Source: Nitratireductor indicus C115 (GTDB taxonomy: Bacteria; Pseudomonadota; Alphaproteobacteria; Rhizobiales; Rhizobiaceae). From it: DNA of 64,000 nucleotides. Both the position numbers and the translations under genes were made by a program. Shown here in pieces: positions 9,940 through 19,362 of this stretch. Where the stretch lies: the NCBI RefSeq assembly GCF_000300515.1, contig NZ_AMSI01000007.1, forward strand, positions 124,001 to 188,000. The letters are read 5' to 3'. Under the pieces are notes generated by a model. That model did no database searches, was not told where the DNA came from, and saw nothing but the letters and a program-made list of their open reading frames with translations. Position 1 is the stretch's first letter. Each line of letters starts with the position of its first letter.

Positions 9940-12900
9940 CCGCAGCCTCCAGCCCCTTGATCGGCTTTAGCGCGCCGGCGAACAGCGGATAGTTGCGCTT
10001 CACGCCGTCATCCAGATCGATGGCGATCTTCTGCTGCGCCATCGGATAGACGACATCGCGTTCCCATTCGGTCAGCTCGGCGATCTGCTTGATGACCGTG
10101 GCGGTTTCCTTCTGCGCCCTTGTTTGCTGGGCGGGCGTAGCGGCGGGATCGACGGCCAGCTTTTCCAGCCGGGCGCGCTCGACTTCCAGCTTGTGGATGA
10201 ATTCGCGAACATATTGGTTCAGCACGACCGAGACCGTGTCGGGCCGATAGCGATGCATATAGATCAGTGCGTTGAAGCTGCCCCTGGGGCTGGAGAACAT
10301 CCAGTAGATCGGGCGCTTTTTATAGCGGCGGACGTGATAGTCGAAGAAGTCCTTGGTGAACCATTTGCGCAGATCCTTGCCGAGCGCAGATTCGATGAAG
10401 GCGAGGTTTTCACGAAACTTCGCCTCGCCAAAGGTCACGCGCAGGAAATCACGGGTGCGGGTGACGATGTCATCGGCGAACCAGTCGGCATCCAGCACCG
10501 GGATAACATTGTCGCGGTCGGGGGCGAAGCTGGGCTCGGGCACACGGGCCAGATACTCCTCGATCCCCTCGCCCTGATTGGCAAGGATCAGGCCGGGCGC
10601 GTCGAGGCTGTAGCGCCCGAACATGCAGCCCACGGCAAAATGGAGGAATTCGGCCACCGTATCCTGCAAGAGCCGCGCCTCGCGTTCTTCTTCCGCGCCT
10701 TTCACGCCATAGCGATAGGCCGGGTTGCAGGTGAGGGTGATTTCCTCGACCGGCACTTCGGGCGTGAGTTCGTCCTGCAGGCCATAGGCGTCGATGAAGA
10801 TGCGGTTGTTCTCCTGTTCCAGCTGCTGCATCTCATCCGTCATACCCTGCCAATGGACCCGGAGATTGGCGTAGCTAGCCGCCAGTGTCTCTTCCCGGTG
10901 ATCGGGCGACAGCAATGGAAGCGTGGTAAAATCCCACGACGTTTCATAGGCGTCCCAGTCGGATTTCGTTAGATTGATGCAGCTTATCGCATTAGCGCTC
11001 GTCGAAGCTGAGTCAGCGACCTCGATCGGAATTACTGGAAATTTCGCAACATCCCCGGGCTGTAGCGATACAGTTGGATTAATTTGATACAGAATACTGA
11101 CGAAAATCTTCGTATTTAGTAGAGCAGCAAGGTATTGCTGCATGATGTCAGAGACAAAAATGCAGGCCCCCTTGTTGTCGAAGAGGAATCCATTGCCGAA
11201 GTAACGAAAACCAATATCGTTTGTCGAAATTGTTGACCACGTAAGGCCGGGTGAGAAATAGCTTCTCTCGTTGGCAATTACCGAGTGCGGAATTGCCTTT
11301 ATTTCACATCCATTTTTATACCAATTTACTACTGAATCATTTTGCCCAAACCAACGGCGAGATCCGCCGCCTTTGTTATAAGGTGCCCACTTCTTATTAT
11401 CTGCGTTAAATTTTTCGGCGCTTTCATAATCTAGACCTAGGGAATCTTTGGAAATTTCTGGCCAAAGCCGAACGAATTTTTCGTTATCTGTAGTGGTATT
11501 TCCTTGGCGTGGAACACTGATTGATCGGAGAGCTTCGAAGCTACCAAAAGCGTCTCGCACCCCTTTGCTCAACCAGTATGCGATTGGTGACCCAGGGACA
11601 CCGACAAGCTCTTTTTGTGAGATATGGAAGAGGCAGTCGGTCGATCTACCATCGGCTACACCTAACAAAATTTCTTGTTTTTCAGCCTCATTTCGACCTC
11701 CTACCGCACGGATGAATGCCCCTGCATAATTGTCCTTGCTTCCATTTCGACAGACGAAGGCAGTGGTCGACACGACGGCGCCACTAATGGTATCAAAAGC
11801 GCGTTCTCCAAGATGTGCCATAGTAAGAATGGTGCCCTTGGAGAGAATGGTAGCCCTCAACTTTTCGAACGAAGACAGGAACATCCAAGACTGCATGTTG
11901 ATCATGGCCATGTAGCCGCTTTTCATGCATGCAGCCAACGAACGCTCCATGAAAAGTGCAAAGAGATCCGTTCGGCTATCTGGATAGGTTTTGTCTGTCC
12001 ATTTCTTGAGAACAGGGTTCATGTTGCGCGCGCCCATATACGGCGGGTTCGCAACCACTACGTGATAGTTCGGCGACAACACCTCGGCCATGCGTAGCAC
12101 TGCCACGACCCGTTCCTGCACCTCCTTCAGCAGGAGGTCTGAACCAAAATCCCGCGCCTCGACCACTCGCAGCGTCTCGGCCGGGTCGCGCAGTTTCGGC
12201 ACGATCAGCGACCCGAAGTTCTTGGCCTGCTCGAACTGTCCCAGCGTTTCGCGCAGTTCATCGGTGAACAAATCCTTGCCCACCACGGCGGCCACGTCCT
12301 GCATCTCGGCAGGGGTGAAGCGCACATCCTGCAGCACGACGATGTCGGGTTTCGCCTCCATCCGCAGGAACCGCCGCCGTCCCAGCATTGCCGCGGCCTT
12401 CATCGACAACGCGAACGCCGCCAGCGCCCCGGCGCGGTCGTCAATCTCAATCCCTGTCAGGTTATGCTTCAGGATCAGGCCAGGAATCTCGGCCGCGTCA
12501 TGGCCTTCCTCGGCATAGATTTCATAGAGCAGGTCAAAGGCGTAGGTCAGCATATGGCCTGAGCCGCAGGCCGGATCGCAGATGCGAATATTCTCGGGCC
12601 GAGTGATCTTCAGGAAATCCGTCTCGGGCTCCTCCGGCGCGATGTAATAATCCATCTTCGCCGCCAGCTTCGATTGCGGGCGGTTCAGCAGCCACAACCG
12701 CCCCAACGAGTTTTCCACCAGATAGCGGACGATCCAGTGCGGGGTGAAGAGCTGCGTCGCGGCGGGAATGTTTTCCGCCGTAATCTTCTGGTTCTTCTTC
12801 AGGCCCGCAAAGACCTGATCCTTCTTCTCGCTGATGTAGAACTGGTAAAGCCAGCCGATGATCTCGACATCCTGGCAGGCCTCTTCCGTCATCACCTCGC

Positions 12901-13447
12901 GCAGGCGTGCAAGGATGCTGTCCGGCGACAGGAGATCATCGGGCATCAGCAGTTCGGTATAATCCTCGGCCCGGTCGAGCATATCGGCGCGCTCGAACAT
13001 ATAGGGCATCGCGCCGTGCCATTCGTTGCAGGCATGGATCACCAGCAACCGATAGGCCTCCGCCTGCCCGTCATGGGCGGGACGGGTGCCGTTCAGATAT
13101 TCGGCAATCTCCGGCCGTGCACGATCCGGCAGGTTGCCGGCCATCGCCTCGGCCAGAATTTCAGGCCGGGTCGCGCCATCGGCGGGCGACACCACGCGCG
13201 GGTTGGTCAGGCCGGTCGCGTCCATGAAGCGCAGCGCGGTGAAGCGGTTGAACCATGTATAGGCTGCTTGCTCGATCACCTGCTGGCGGTTGCTGTTGGC
13301 GGCGGCTTCCAGTCTGGCGACTGCCTTGGGATGCTCCCGGCGACCCGCCGCTCCTTCGGCCAGCACCATATCCAGCCGGGCGGTAACCTGATCGATCAAC
13401 AGGTTGCGCGCGCTTTGGGCAAATTTCTTCAGGGCGTTGGTATCCAT
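9932..13447 (-). CDS. pglX: BREX adenine-specific DNA methyltransferase PglX
   Basis: At 1171 aa this has the normal length for BREX type 1 PglX. The AdoMet-binding motif DPACGSGHML lies near residue 293 and the catalytic NPPY near residue 467, as in N6-adenine methyltransferases. PglX modifies one strand of a non-palindromic site on host DNA and gives the system its specificity. DNA from about 10,960 to 12,060 is clearly AT-richer than both flanks. It encodes the segment after NPPY, where the target recognition region is expected, suggesting exchange of that domain by recombination. The start overlaps the brxC stop by one base (TGATG) and the end overlaps pglZ. Confidence 0.93.
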   Translation of the reverse strand: MDTNALKKFAQSARNLLIDQVTARLDMVLAEGAAGRREHPKAVARLEAAANSNRQQVIEQAAYTWFNRFTALRFMDATGLTNPRVVSPADGATRPEILAEAMAGNLPDRARPEIAEYLNGTRPAHDGQAEAYRLLVIHACNEWHGAMPYMFERADMLDRAEDYTELLMPDDLLSPDSILARLREVMTEEACQDVEIIGWLYQFYISEKKDQVFAGLKKNQKITAENIPAATQLFTPHWIVRYLVENSLGRLWLLNRPQSKLAAKMDYYIAPEEPETDFLKITRPENIRICDPACGSGHMLTYAFDLLYEIYAEEGHDAAEIPGLILKHNLTGIEIDDRAGALAAFALSMKAAAMLGRRRFLRMEAKPDIVVLQDVRFTPAEMQDVAAVVGKDLFTDELRETLGQFEQAKNFGSLIVPKLRDPAETLRVVEARDFGSDLLLKEVQERVVAVLRMAEVLSPNYHVVVANPPYMGARNMNPVLKKWTDKTYPDSRTDLFALFMERSLAACMKSGYMAMINMQSWMFLSSFEKLRATILSKGTILTMAHLGERAFDTISGAVVSTTAFVCRNGSKDNYAGAFIRAVGGRNEAEKQEILLGVADGRSTDCLFHISQKELVGVPGSPIAYWLSKGVRDAFGSFEALRSISVPRQGNTTTDNEKFVRLWPEISKDSLGLDYESAEKFNADNKKWAPYNKGGGSRRWFGQNDSVVNWYKNGCEIKAIPHSVIANERSYFSPGLTWSTISTNDIGFRYFGNGFLFDNKGACIFVSDIMQQYLAALLNTKIFVSILYQINPTVSLQPGDVAKFPVIPIEVADSASTSANAISCINLTKSDWDAYETSWDFTTLPLLSPDHREETLAASYANLRVHWQGMTDEMQQLEQENNRIFIDAYGLQDELTPEVPVEEITLTCNPAYRYGVKGAEEEREARLLQDTVAEFLHFAVGCMFGRYSLDAPGLILANQGEGIEEYLARVPEPSFAPDRDNVIPVLDADWFADDIVTRTRDFLRVTFGEAKFRENLAFIESALGKDLRKWFTKDFFDYHVRRYKKRPIYWMFSSPRGSFNALIYMHRYRPDTVSVVLNQYVREFIHKLEVERARLEKLAVDPAATPAQQTRAQKETATVIKQIAELTEWERDVVYPMAQQKIAIDLDDGVKRNYPLFAGALKPIKGLEAADD

Positions 13448-16400
13448 CAGACAATCACTTTCTTGCCCGCACCGATCTCGGCCAGCAGGGTCTTTTTCAT
13501 CGCATCAAGATAGCGGGTCACATCGTCCGCATCTTCGAGATAGGCTTTCCCGATAGAGACGGTGATCGACTGGGCGTTGACATATTGGGGCTTTGCCGGC
13601 GCCGGCGGCACATAGGGCGCTGGCTGAGGTTCGGCTACGCCACCGGCAGGCTGCGGCTGTGGTGCAGCAGCGGGAGCCGGTGCAGGCGTCAGTTCGGCGA
13701 TCCGAGTCAGCGTGTTAGCCAGAAGGTTGGACCGCGCCTCGGCTGCAAGATTGCGCAAGGCCGGGATCAGGCTCTGTGCGGCAAGGCCGGATTTCCGCGT
13801 GGCAAGCCCGTCGCGGATACGCGTCTGCTGTTCCGGCGGCAGCGCACGGAATTCGGAAGTCTGGGCGATTTTATCCGCCACCTCGTCAATCGCCGTGATG
13901 ACGGCGTTGCGCTCAGCCAGAACCGTTTGTTCGATGCGTTCCTTCAGGGCGTAGAAATCCGCCTTCAGTTCCTGAATGGCATTGCCCTTGAAGCAGTGCG
14001 GATCGGCCAGCGCCTGACGCAGCTTGTCGGCCGCAGAATCTCCGGCATAGGCAAGGTTCTGGTCCTGCGCGGCAAGGAAAGCGCGCACCTCATCGTAGAT
14101 GCCCTTCTGCGGCCCGGACATGAAGCTGCGGACCTTGTCGAGGATATCTTCCTTCGCATCGAGAAGCTGGTCTTCATGGCCCACCGGGCCGGTAATGAAC
14201 CAGGTCGCCGATTGATCGCGCATGTTGTCAAGTAAGGTCCGCAGCGGATCGAGAGCCGCGACGAAAGGATAGCCCGTCGCCTGCCGACCGAGCGTTTCCA
14301 GTTCGCTGGTCAGCTTGCGCAGCTGCGCCTGCCACTCCGCCCCCAGACTGCGGGCGTCATTGCCCGAGGCGGGCAGATCGAACAGTTCCTGAAACAGCTC
14401 GCGCGATTTGCGGATCTGGGCGGCGGTGAACTCGATCTGCGGGGAGAGCAGGATATTGCCAAGGGCATGGCTATTGCGCAGCTGCTGCACCAATGCATCG
14501 CCCTCCAGCAAAGCGCTGTCGGACCGGGCTTCCAGCTTGCCGCGCGCAACAAGGCTTGCGGTCAGGCAAAGCACCGCGATGGTAGGCCAGCCATAGGGTT
14601 TTGCGCCGAACTTCTCGACCAGAGCCTTGGCCGACACCCGCGTCCCAAGACGCATCTGGGCCTGTGCATGGTTGAACACATCCTGCTCGGCTTCGGTCAG
14701 GCCACTGCCTTCGCCGCCGAAAAGCCCGCCATCGACGCGGCCCGCGCGGCCAAGATCAGCTTCGGTGTATGTGGCGCCGCGCAGCACGGGCAGGCTGGTG
14801 TAGACCTTGTCCACCAGGACCTGGAATCCCTTGACCAGCCGCTCTTGTGGGTCTTCCCCGCCGATTTCCAGCTCGGTCCCCCGCACGAACAGCCGCGCAT
14901 CTGCGATCAGGCTGCGCAGGCGTTGGACCAGTTCCGTTTCACGTCGCGTATTCTGATCGCGCTTTTCCGCAATGATGCGATCGCGGCCGGGCTGGGCATC
15001 GCCACTGGTGACCTGACGGGCAAATTTTACGGTCTGCAGCCAGAGGACAAGATCGCGCGTGAAGCGCACGTCCCGCCCCAGCAGAACCACCATTTCATCG
15101 CTCGCCATGCTGTTGGAGCGGACCACATCCGGCGCGTCGGAATCATCGCTGAAGGGCGAGATGATGTTTACCGACAGCTCATACTCCCGGTTCAGGCTGT
15201 GCCCATCGAGCTTGCGGGTAAACGCATAATCGATGCCCGTGCCGGCATGCTTGATCTTGCCGTGACGGAGGATCGTTCCAAACGCCAGTTCATCGAGCTG
15301 TCGTTCGATCTCGGCGGGGTCAACCGCAATTGCCTTGATCTCGGCCTCGACGTCCTTTTCCTCATTGGTGAGGAATTCGTAGACCTCACCATTGCGCTGA
15401 ATCAGCGTCTGGCGCTCCAGCAGCGATAAAGCCTCTTCGATATTGCGGCGCTGCTCGGTCTGGTCCGCCTCGAACCGGGACAATAGCAGGATCGCAATGT
15501 TGCGGGCGGTCGGCTTGAATTCCTTGACGTATTTGACAAGGAACAGCGCCTTCAGCACTCGCACGGCAAAATCGTCGCCAAGGTTTCTTTCAGCCAGTTG
15601 GATCGACTGCTGAACCGAGGATTTGAGGGCGGTGCGGATGCCTTCAAACATCAGATCAAAGGTCGCCAGGCCTCCGACCGGCGCATCGGCCAGCTTTTTG
15701 GCCACCTCCTGAAACACGCCCAGCATGGAGCGTTCACCGACCGAGCTGTGCTTGCCCTCGAACGCGTTATGCTGGGAGAGGCCCATGATCGCACGCTGAA
15801 ACAGGTCGTACTGGTAGTTCGGGAACGGGTAGCTTGCGACGAACTGTTCTTTTCCGGAGAAATTCCTGAACTTGAAGGAATTGTCGCCAAAGTCGAACAG
15901 CGTGCGCAGGTTATTCTCCTCGGCATCGTACAGATTGCCAAGGGTGATCTGGCCCGCTTCGGTCTTGGCTAGCAGACGGCGCTGGATGACCTCGGCCACG
16001 TCCTGGGAGTTCAGCGGCATCCGGTTGGCGAAGCGCGCCTGAATTTTCGAGAAGTCATTCTCTTGTTGCGCCGTCAGATCTCCGATGACGGAACCCATGT
16101 CCTGCTGCGCGGTGACAACAATCCACGCCTGCCCCTTGCATTTGGTGTTCAGGCTTTCGGCAATGGTCTGCAGGTTCGTCATGAGCTTGACGTTGTCGGC
16201 GATATACTGCCCCACTTCGTCGACGAAGAAGTTCAGCCGGAATTTTGGACCCTGCGCATCGATCCAGGCTTTCACCATATTGGCGAAATCCTCGATCGAG
16301 ACCTTTGTGTCCTTGCGGTACTGGCCAAGAACATCCTTGACCTCATCACCGGTAACCTGTGCGAAGGCTGAAGCAATATGCTTGCCTTCCATCAGAGCCT

Positions 16401-16986
16401 GTTCGCGCCCCCGCTCCCAAGGCTTACCAGAGGCCTGAGCAAAGGCCTCCTTGAAGGCCTCCAGCTTGCCGCGACTGTCCAGATCTCGCTCGAACTGCGC
16501 GATATGCGGGAGCTTGCCATAATAGCCGCACATCTCGTCAAAGACCTTCTGGAAGACGGCGAGCAGCGCATCGACATCCGTCTTCGAGATCACATCCGCC
16601 TTCTGGTCAATATTGAACAAGACAGACCAGGAGGGAATCGACACAGCCTTACGCAGCGCGCCGGCCAGCATCGGATTGCCCTCGAGCTTGCGCTCAAAGA
16701 TTTCGACGGGGCGCTGCCCCTCGACCTCAGCATTTTCCAGCAGAAGGGCGAGCATCTTCAGGAGGTGTGATTTACCCGACCCGAAGAAGCCGGAAATCCA
16801 CACGCCATTCGCGGTGTCGTAGTTGTTGTAGGCGTCGAGGAATTGCTCCAGCCGGGCGCCGATCTCATTGGTGATGACATATTCATCGAGCTCGGTCAGG
16901 AGGCTGGCCTTATCGTCGGCCTTGATGACACCATCGATCGAACGGTCGACCGGCTTGGCGAAGATATCACGTAGTAGAGTAGCCAT
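13447..16986 (-). CDS. brxC: BREX P-loop ATPase BrxC
   Basis: This 1179-aa ATPase begins with the typical BrxC/PglY N-terminus and carries Walker A GFFGSGKSH at residues 66-74. A Walker B-like NFFVDEVGQY lies near residue 252. The protein is rich in charged helices, and a proline/alanine-rich linker near residues 1110-1145 precedes a small C-terminal domain. BrxC is an essential component of BREX methylation and exclusion complexes. The gene lies three bases downstream of brxB and shares one base with pglX, so it belongs to the same operon. Length and motif positions are normal and no disruption is seen. Confidence 0.93.
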   Translation of the reverse strand: MATLLRDIFAKPVDRSIDGVIKADDKASLLTELDEYVITNEIGARLEQFLDAYNNYDTANGVWISGFFGSGKSHLLKMLALLLENAEVEGQRPVEIFERKLEGNPMLAGALRKAVSIPSWSVLFNIDQKADVISKTDVDALLAVFQKVFDEMCGYYGKLPHIAQFERDLDSRGKLEAFKEAFAQASGKPWERGREQALMEGKHIASAFAQVTGDEVKDVLGQYRKDTKVSIEDFANMVKAWIDAQGPKFRLNFFVDEVGQYIADNVKLMTNLQTIAESLNTKCKGQAWIVVTAQQDMGSVIGDLTAQQENDFSKIQARFANRMPLNSQDVAEVIQRRLLAKTEAGQITLGNLYDAEENNLRTLFDFGDNSFKFRNFSGKEQFVASYPFPNYQYDLFQRAIMGLSQHNAFEGKHSSVGERSMLGVFQEVAKKLADAPVGGLATFDLMFEGIRTALKSSVQQSIQLAERNLGDDFAVRVLKALFLVKYVKEFKPTARNIAILLLSRFEADQTEQRRNIEEALSLLERQTLIQRNGEVYEFLTNEEKDVEAEIKAIAVDPAEIERQLDELAFGTILRHGKIKHAGTGIDYAFTRKLDGHSLNREYELSVNIISPFSDDSDAPDVVRSNSMASDEMVVLLGRDVRFTRDLVLWLQTVKFARQVTSGDAQPGRDRIIAEKRDQNTRRETELVQRLRSLIADARLFVRGTELEIGGEDPQERLVKGFQVLVDKVYTSLPVLRGATYTEADLGRAGRVDGGLFGGEGSGLTEAEQDVFNHAQAQMRLGTRVSAKALVEKFGAKPYGWPTIAVLCLTASLVARGKLEARSDSALLEGDALVQQLRNSHALGNILLSPQIEFTAAQIRKSRELFQELFDLPASGNDARSLGAEWQAQLRKLTSELETLGRQATGYPFVAALDPLRTLLDNMRDQSATWFITGPVGHEDQLLDAKEDILDKVRSFMSGPQKGIYDEVRAFLAAQDQNLAYAGDSAADKLRQALADPHCFKGNAIQELKADFYALKERIEQTVLAERNAVITAIDEVADKIAQTSEFRALPPEQQTRIRDGLATRKSGLAAQSLIPALRNLAAEARSNLLANTLTRIAELTPAPAPAAAPQPQPAGGVAEPQPAPYVPPAPAKPQYVNAQSITVSIGKAYLEDADDVTRYLDAMKKTLLAEIGAGKKVIV

Positions 16987-16989
16987 CGG

Positions 16990-17592
16990 TCAGACCTCGT
17001 AATTCATGATATTGAATGCACGATAATATTTGTCGTCTTGAAGCAAGCCGAACAATTCCAGCGAAGCTCCCGTCGCCAACGCATGCGTATATTTTCCCGG
17101 AAAGAATAGAACCGTCGGCCGATCCTTTGCGGTGCTTTGCAGGTTGTTGAGCACGTTATGAGACCGCAGGTAGGGGTAAACTTCGCCGACGCCCGACAGG
17201 AAGATCACATCATGCGGGGTCTCTTTAATGCGCCGCGCGATCTCGGGAATCAGATGGTCCTGCGGATCCAGAACACCCTGCAGGAGCTCCTTGAGTTCCG
17301 CCTTTTCCGTCTCGGCTTCGACCTCGAGAATCTGCTCAAGGATCCCTCTATCCTCCAATATTCCGAGTGAAAGGTCATAGAGGTCGATATCGAGCACGCG
17401 TACGCCAGCATGCCCCAGCCGGGCGATCAGATCCTCGCGGTCTTCGCCGAGGCTGAGCCCGTCCTCTGCATCAAAAGCGCAGATGAAAAATGGAACCTCG
17501 TTACCCAGCCCCCGCTTCTGCAGGAACCGCTCACTGGAAATCACCTTGAACAGGTGCTCGGCGCGCGCGCGCCGATCCGTCTTTGTACCCAC
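16990..17592 (-). CDS. brxB: BREX protein BrxB (DUF1788)
   Basis: The 200-aa protein matches the DUF1788 family by length and by landmarks such as FFICAFDAEDGLSL near the N-terminus and VLFFPGKYTH near residue 165. It begins with GTG two bases after the brxA stop and ends three bases before brxC. BrxB is a conserved small subunit of type 1 BREX. Its biochemical role is unknown, but its place between brxA and brxC is diagnostic. Confidence 0.9.
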   Translation of the reverse strand: MGTKTDRRARAEHLFKVISSERFLQKRGLGNEVPFFICAFDAEDGLSLGEDREDLIARLGHAGVRVLDIDLYDLSLGILEDRGILEQILEVEAETEKAELKELLQGVLDPQDHLIPEIARRIKETPHDVIFLSGVGEVYPYLRSHNVLNNLQSTAKDRPTVLFFPGKYTHALATGASLELFGLLQDDKYYRAFNIMNYEV

Positions 17593-17594
17593 AA

Positions 17595-18197
17595 TTACCC
17601 CCCATTTCCGGGAAAGACCCGTAGATCCGCCGGATTATTCTCCTCAATCAGCCGCTTCATGCGCCCCGACAACCAAATTGGCTGAATTCTGCCCTCGGTG
17701 TTTCTCAATCCGGCTTCACGCAAAATCCGAAACAAGACCTGACGCAATTTCGCGCATGTCGATGACGAAAGCTCAGCAAGACTCGGATCACTTTCCGCCT
17801 TGTCTGCGAGAAATCGGTCAAAGACCTCATGGCCCAGATCAAGCCGCCAGGACTGGTAACGCTCGCCGATCACCTCGACGGCGAATTCATGGACAAAAGG
17901 ATAGGTCCGGCAGACCGCCAGCCACATCATCGCCTGCTGCTCGGCGCGGTCAGCCTCTACCGACAGGTAATGACGTTCGGCATCGGAGAGATGGCCTATC
18001 CGGTCGTACACTTCACGAAGCGCGCGGGTTTGCGAGGCCAGTTTGGGTAAGGATGACGCGCCCTGGGCCAGCAAACGCTCACGAGCAGATGCCCAGTTCT
18101 CACCGGGTTGATAAGCTTGAGCAATCACGATGCTCTCATTGAGCATCAGCCCGCCCACACTGAAGGACATGCGGTATTTCGCTGCGGCCACCATCAT
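17595..18197 (-). CDS. brxA: BREX protein BrxA (DUF1819)
   Basis: This 200-aa protein is DUF1819/BrxA, recognised from KYRMSFSVGGLMLNES at the start, the central WLAVCRTYPFVHEF and the ending IWLSGRMKRLIEE. BrxA proteins are small DNA-binding helical proteins. The start overlaps the end of brxR (AAATGATG), so it is translationally coupled to the regulator. Two adjacent ATG codons (18197 and 18194) are both possible. It is the first structural gene of the operon. Confidence 0.9.
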   Translation of the reverse strand: MMVAAAKYRMSFSVGGLMLNESIVIAQAYQPGENWASARERLLAQGASSLPKLASQTRALREVYDRIGHLSDAERHYLSVEADRAEQQAMMWLAVCRTYPFVHEFAVEVIGERYQSWRLDLGHEVFDRFLADKAESDPSLAELSSSTCAKLRQVLFRILREAGLRNTEGRIQPIWLSGRMKRLIEENNPADLRVFPGNGG

Positions 18198-19096
18198 TTA
18201 GGTACCGCCCCGCTTGCTGTGTCAGCCTCATCGAACTCATGTTGCGCACGCTCAAGGGCGGCGGCAACCTCGTCTTCGTCAGCGGCAACGATATGCTGAG
18301 TCCGGGGATCGCGCAGCCTAGCCCCGTCAAGGAGTCCTAGCCGCTTGAGCACATAGAACAGCATGGCGTAGCGAACTGTCAGCACAGCGCGCCCGTCCGC
18401 CATGTTGTAATCCTTTGCGACCACCGCCTGCTGACCGACCGACAGATCAGGATGCGGCACAAGGGTGATATCGAAGGTTTCCTGCCACAGCCGGTCCTGT
18501 GCCGCAGCAGCACCTGGCTCGCCGAACTCGCCGAATCCAAGGACACGCGAGAGCAGGAAATCCTTGAAGCGCTCCGTCTCATGGCACCAGGCCCGCACAT
18601 GCCAGCGCAGGCCATCAAAGCCGAAGGCATGCGGGGTAATCCGCCGCCATGCCGGATCGGGCCGATCGCGGTTCATGGATTGGTAGTGAAGGTCCAGCGA
18701 CCTTTCCTCCCGCACCGCCGCCAGAACTGAACGCAGAACTTCGGTATCGACCTTACGGCGCAAAGTCAGAGCGATATCCATGTCAGGCGGGGCAGCGAGC
18801 CAATTCGCCCCCGCGTCGGCGAAACCTTCCGCCATCGACCGGAGCCGCATGAGATAGGCGTCCGGGTCCGGGTCTAGAAACACCGGCTGAAATTCCGGGC
18901 CGGCTACGTAGCGACGAGCGCTTTTGTCATAGACCGCATTCTGCGGCGCACGCTCCTGATAATGGGTCAAGTCCTTTGACGCCTGCGGAACGGAGACGCC
19001 AAACGTATCGATCAGGTCAGAGCGATTGACACCCCCCTCCCAGAACAGGCGGAATTCGATGAACTCCAACCGCCTCTCGACACCCCATTTCAACAT
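18194..19096 (-). CDS. brxR: BREX transcriptional regulator BrxR (winged HTH plus WYL domain)
   Basis: The product has an N-terminal winged helix (residues 1-70, with RLEFIEFRLFWEGGVNRSDL and FGVSVPQASKDL). A WYL-type ligand-sensing domain follows, where LDLHYQSMNR and WHVRAWCHE are recognisable, and then a C-terminal WCX-like part. This is the BrxR/PaaX-like architecture known to repress BREX operons. ATG at 19096 is chosen because the N-terminus then begins just before the first helix; a frame extending to 19174 runs through the promoter. It is the first gene of the BREX operon and overlaps brxA. Autoregulation is likely, given the inverted repeat just upstream. Confidence 0.85.
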   Translation of the reverse strand: MLKWGVERRLEFIEFRLFWEGGVNRSDLIDTFGVSVPQASKDLTHYQERAPQNAVYDKSARRYVAGPEFQPVFLDPDPDAYLMRLRSMAEGFADAGANWLAAPPDMDIALTLRRKVDTEVLRSVLAAVREERSLDLHYQSMNRDRPDPAWRRITPHAFGFDGLRWHVRAWCHETERFKDFLLSRVLGFGEFGEPGAAAAQDRLWQETFDITLVPHPDLSVGQQAVVAKDYNMADGRAVLTVRYAMLFYVLKRLGLLDGARLRDPRTQHIVAADEDEVAAALERAQHEFDEADTASGAVPK

Positions 19097-19129
19097 TGCT
19101 CGTCCCGCCGCACTTGAAAGGATAGAAAG

Positions 19130-19189
19130 TATATGGGACACCTTACGATGTCCGTATATTTTGTATTCTAACAAACCTCAAACTGTCAA
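19130..19189 (-). promoter_or_regulatory. brxR promoter with overlapping inverted-repeat operator
   Basis: On the minus strand TTGACA (19189-19184) and TACAAA (19165-19160) are separated by 18 bases, a good sigma-70 promoter. Immediately downstream, where transcription would begin, lies an inverted repeat. Arms GGACA/TGTCC, extended by TATA on the outer sides, occupy 19130-19140 and 19149-19158 with an eight-base spacer. A repressor bound there would block initiation. BrxR proteins are known to bind inverted repeats upstream of their own gene, so autoregulation is the likely function. Binding is inferred. Confidence 0.6.
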
Positions 19190-19362
19190 GCCCGAGGAAG
19201 GCCGGATGCGCACCGTGTCACCGTGCACAAACACGGCGGGGCAAAAGCGCTATCGAAGTCGGTCAGCCTAGACGTGGGCAGGGCCACGACATCTTCGATA
19301 CCGACACGGTCGACGTCGATTGCAGCCAATGCTACGGCGTGATTGTACAGTGCCGCCAAACC

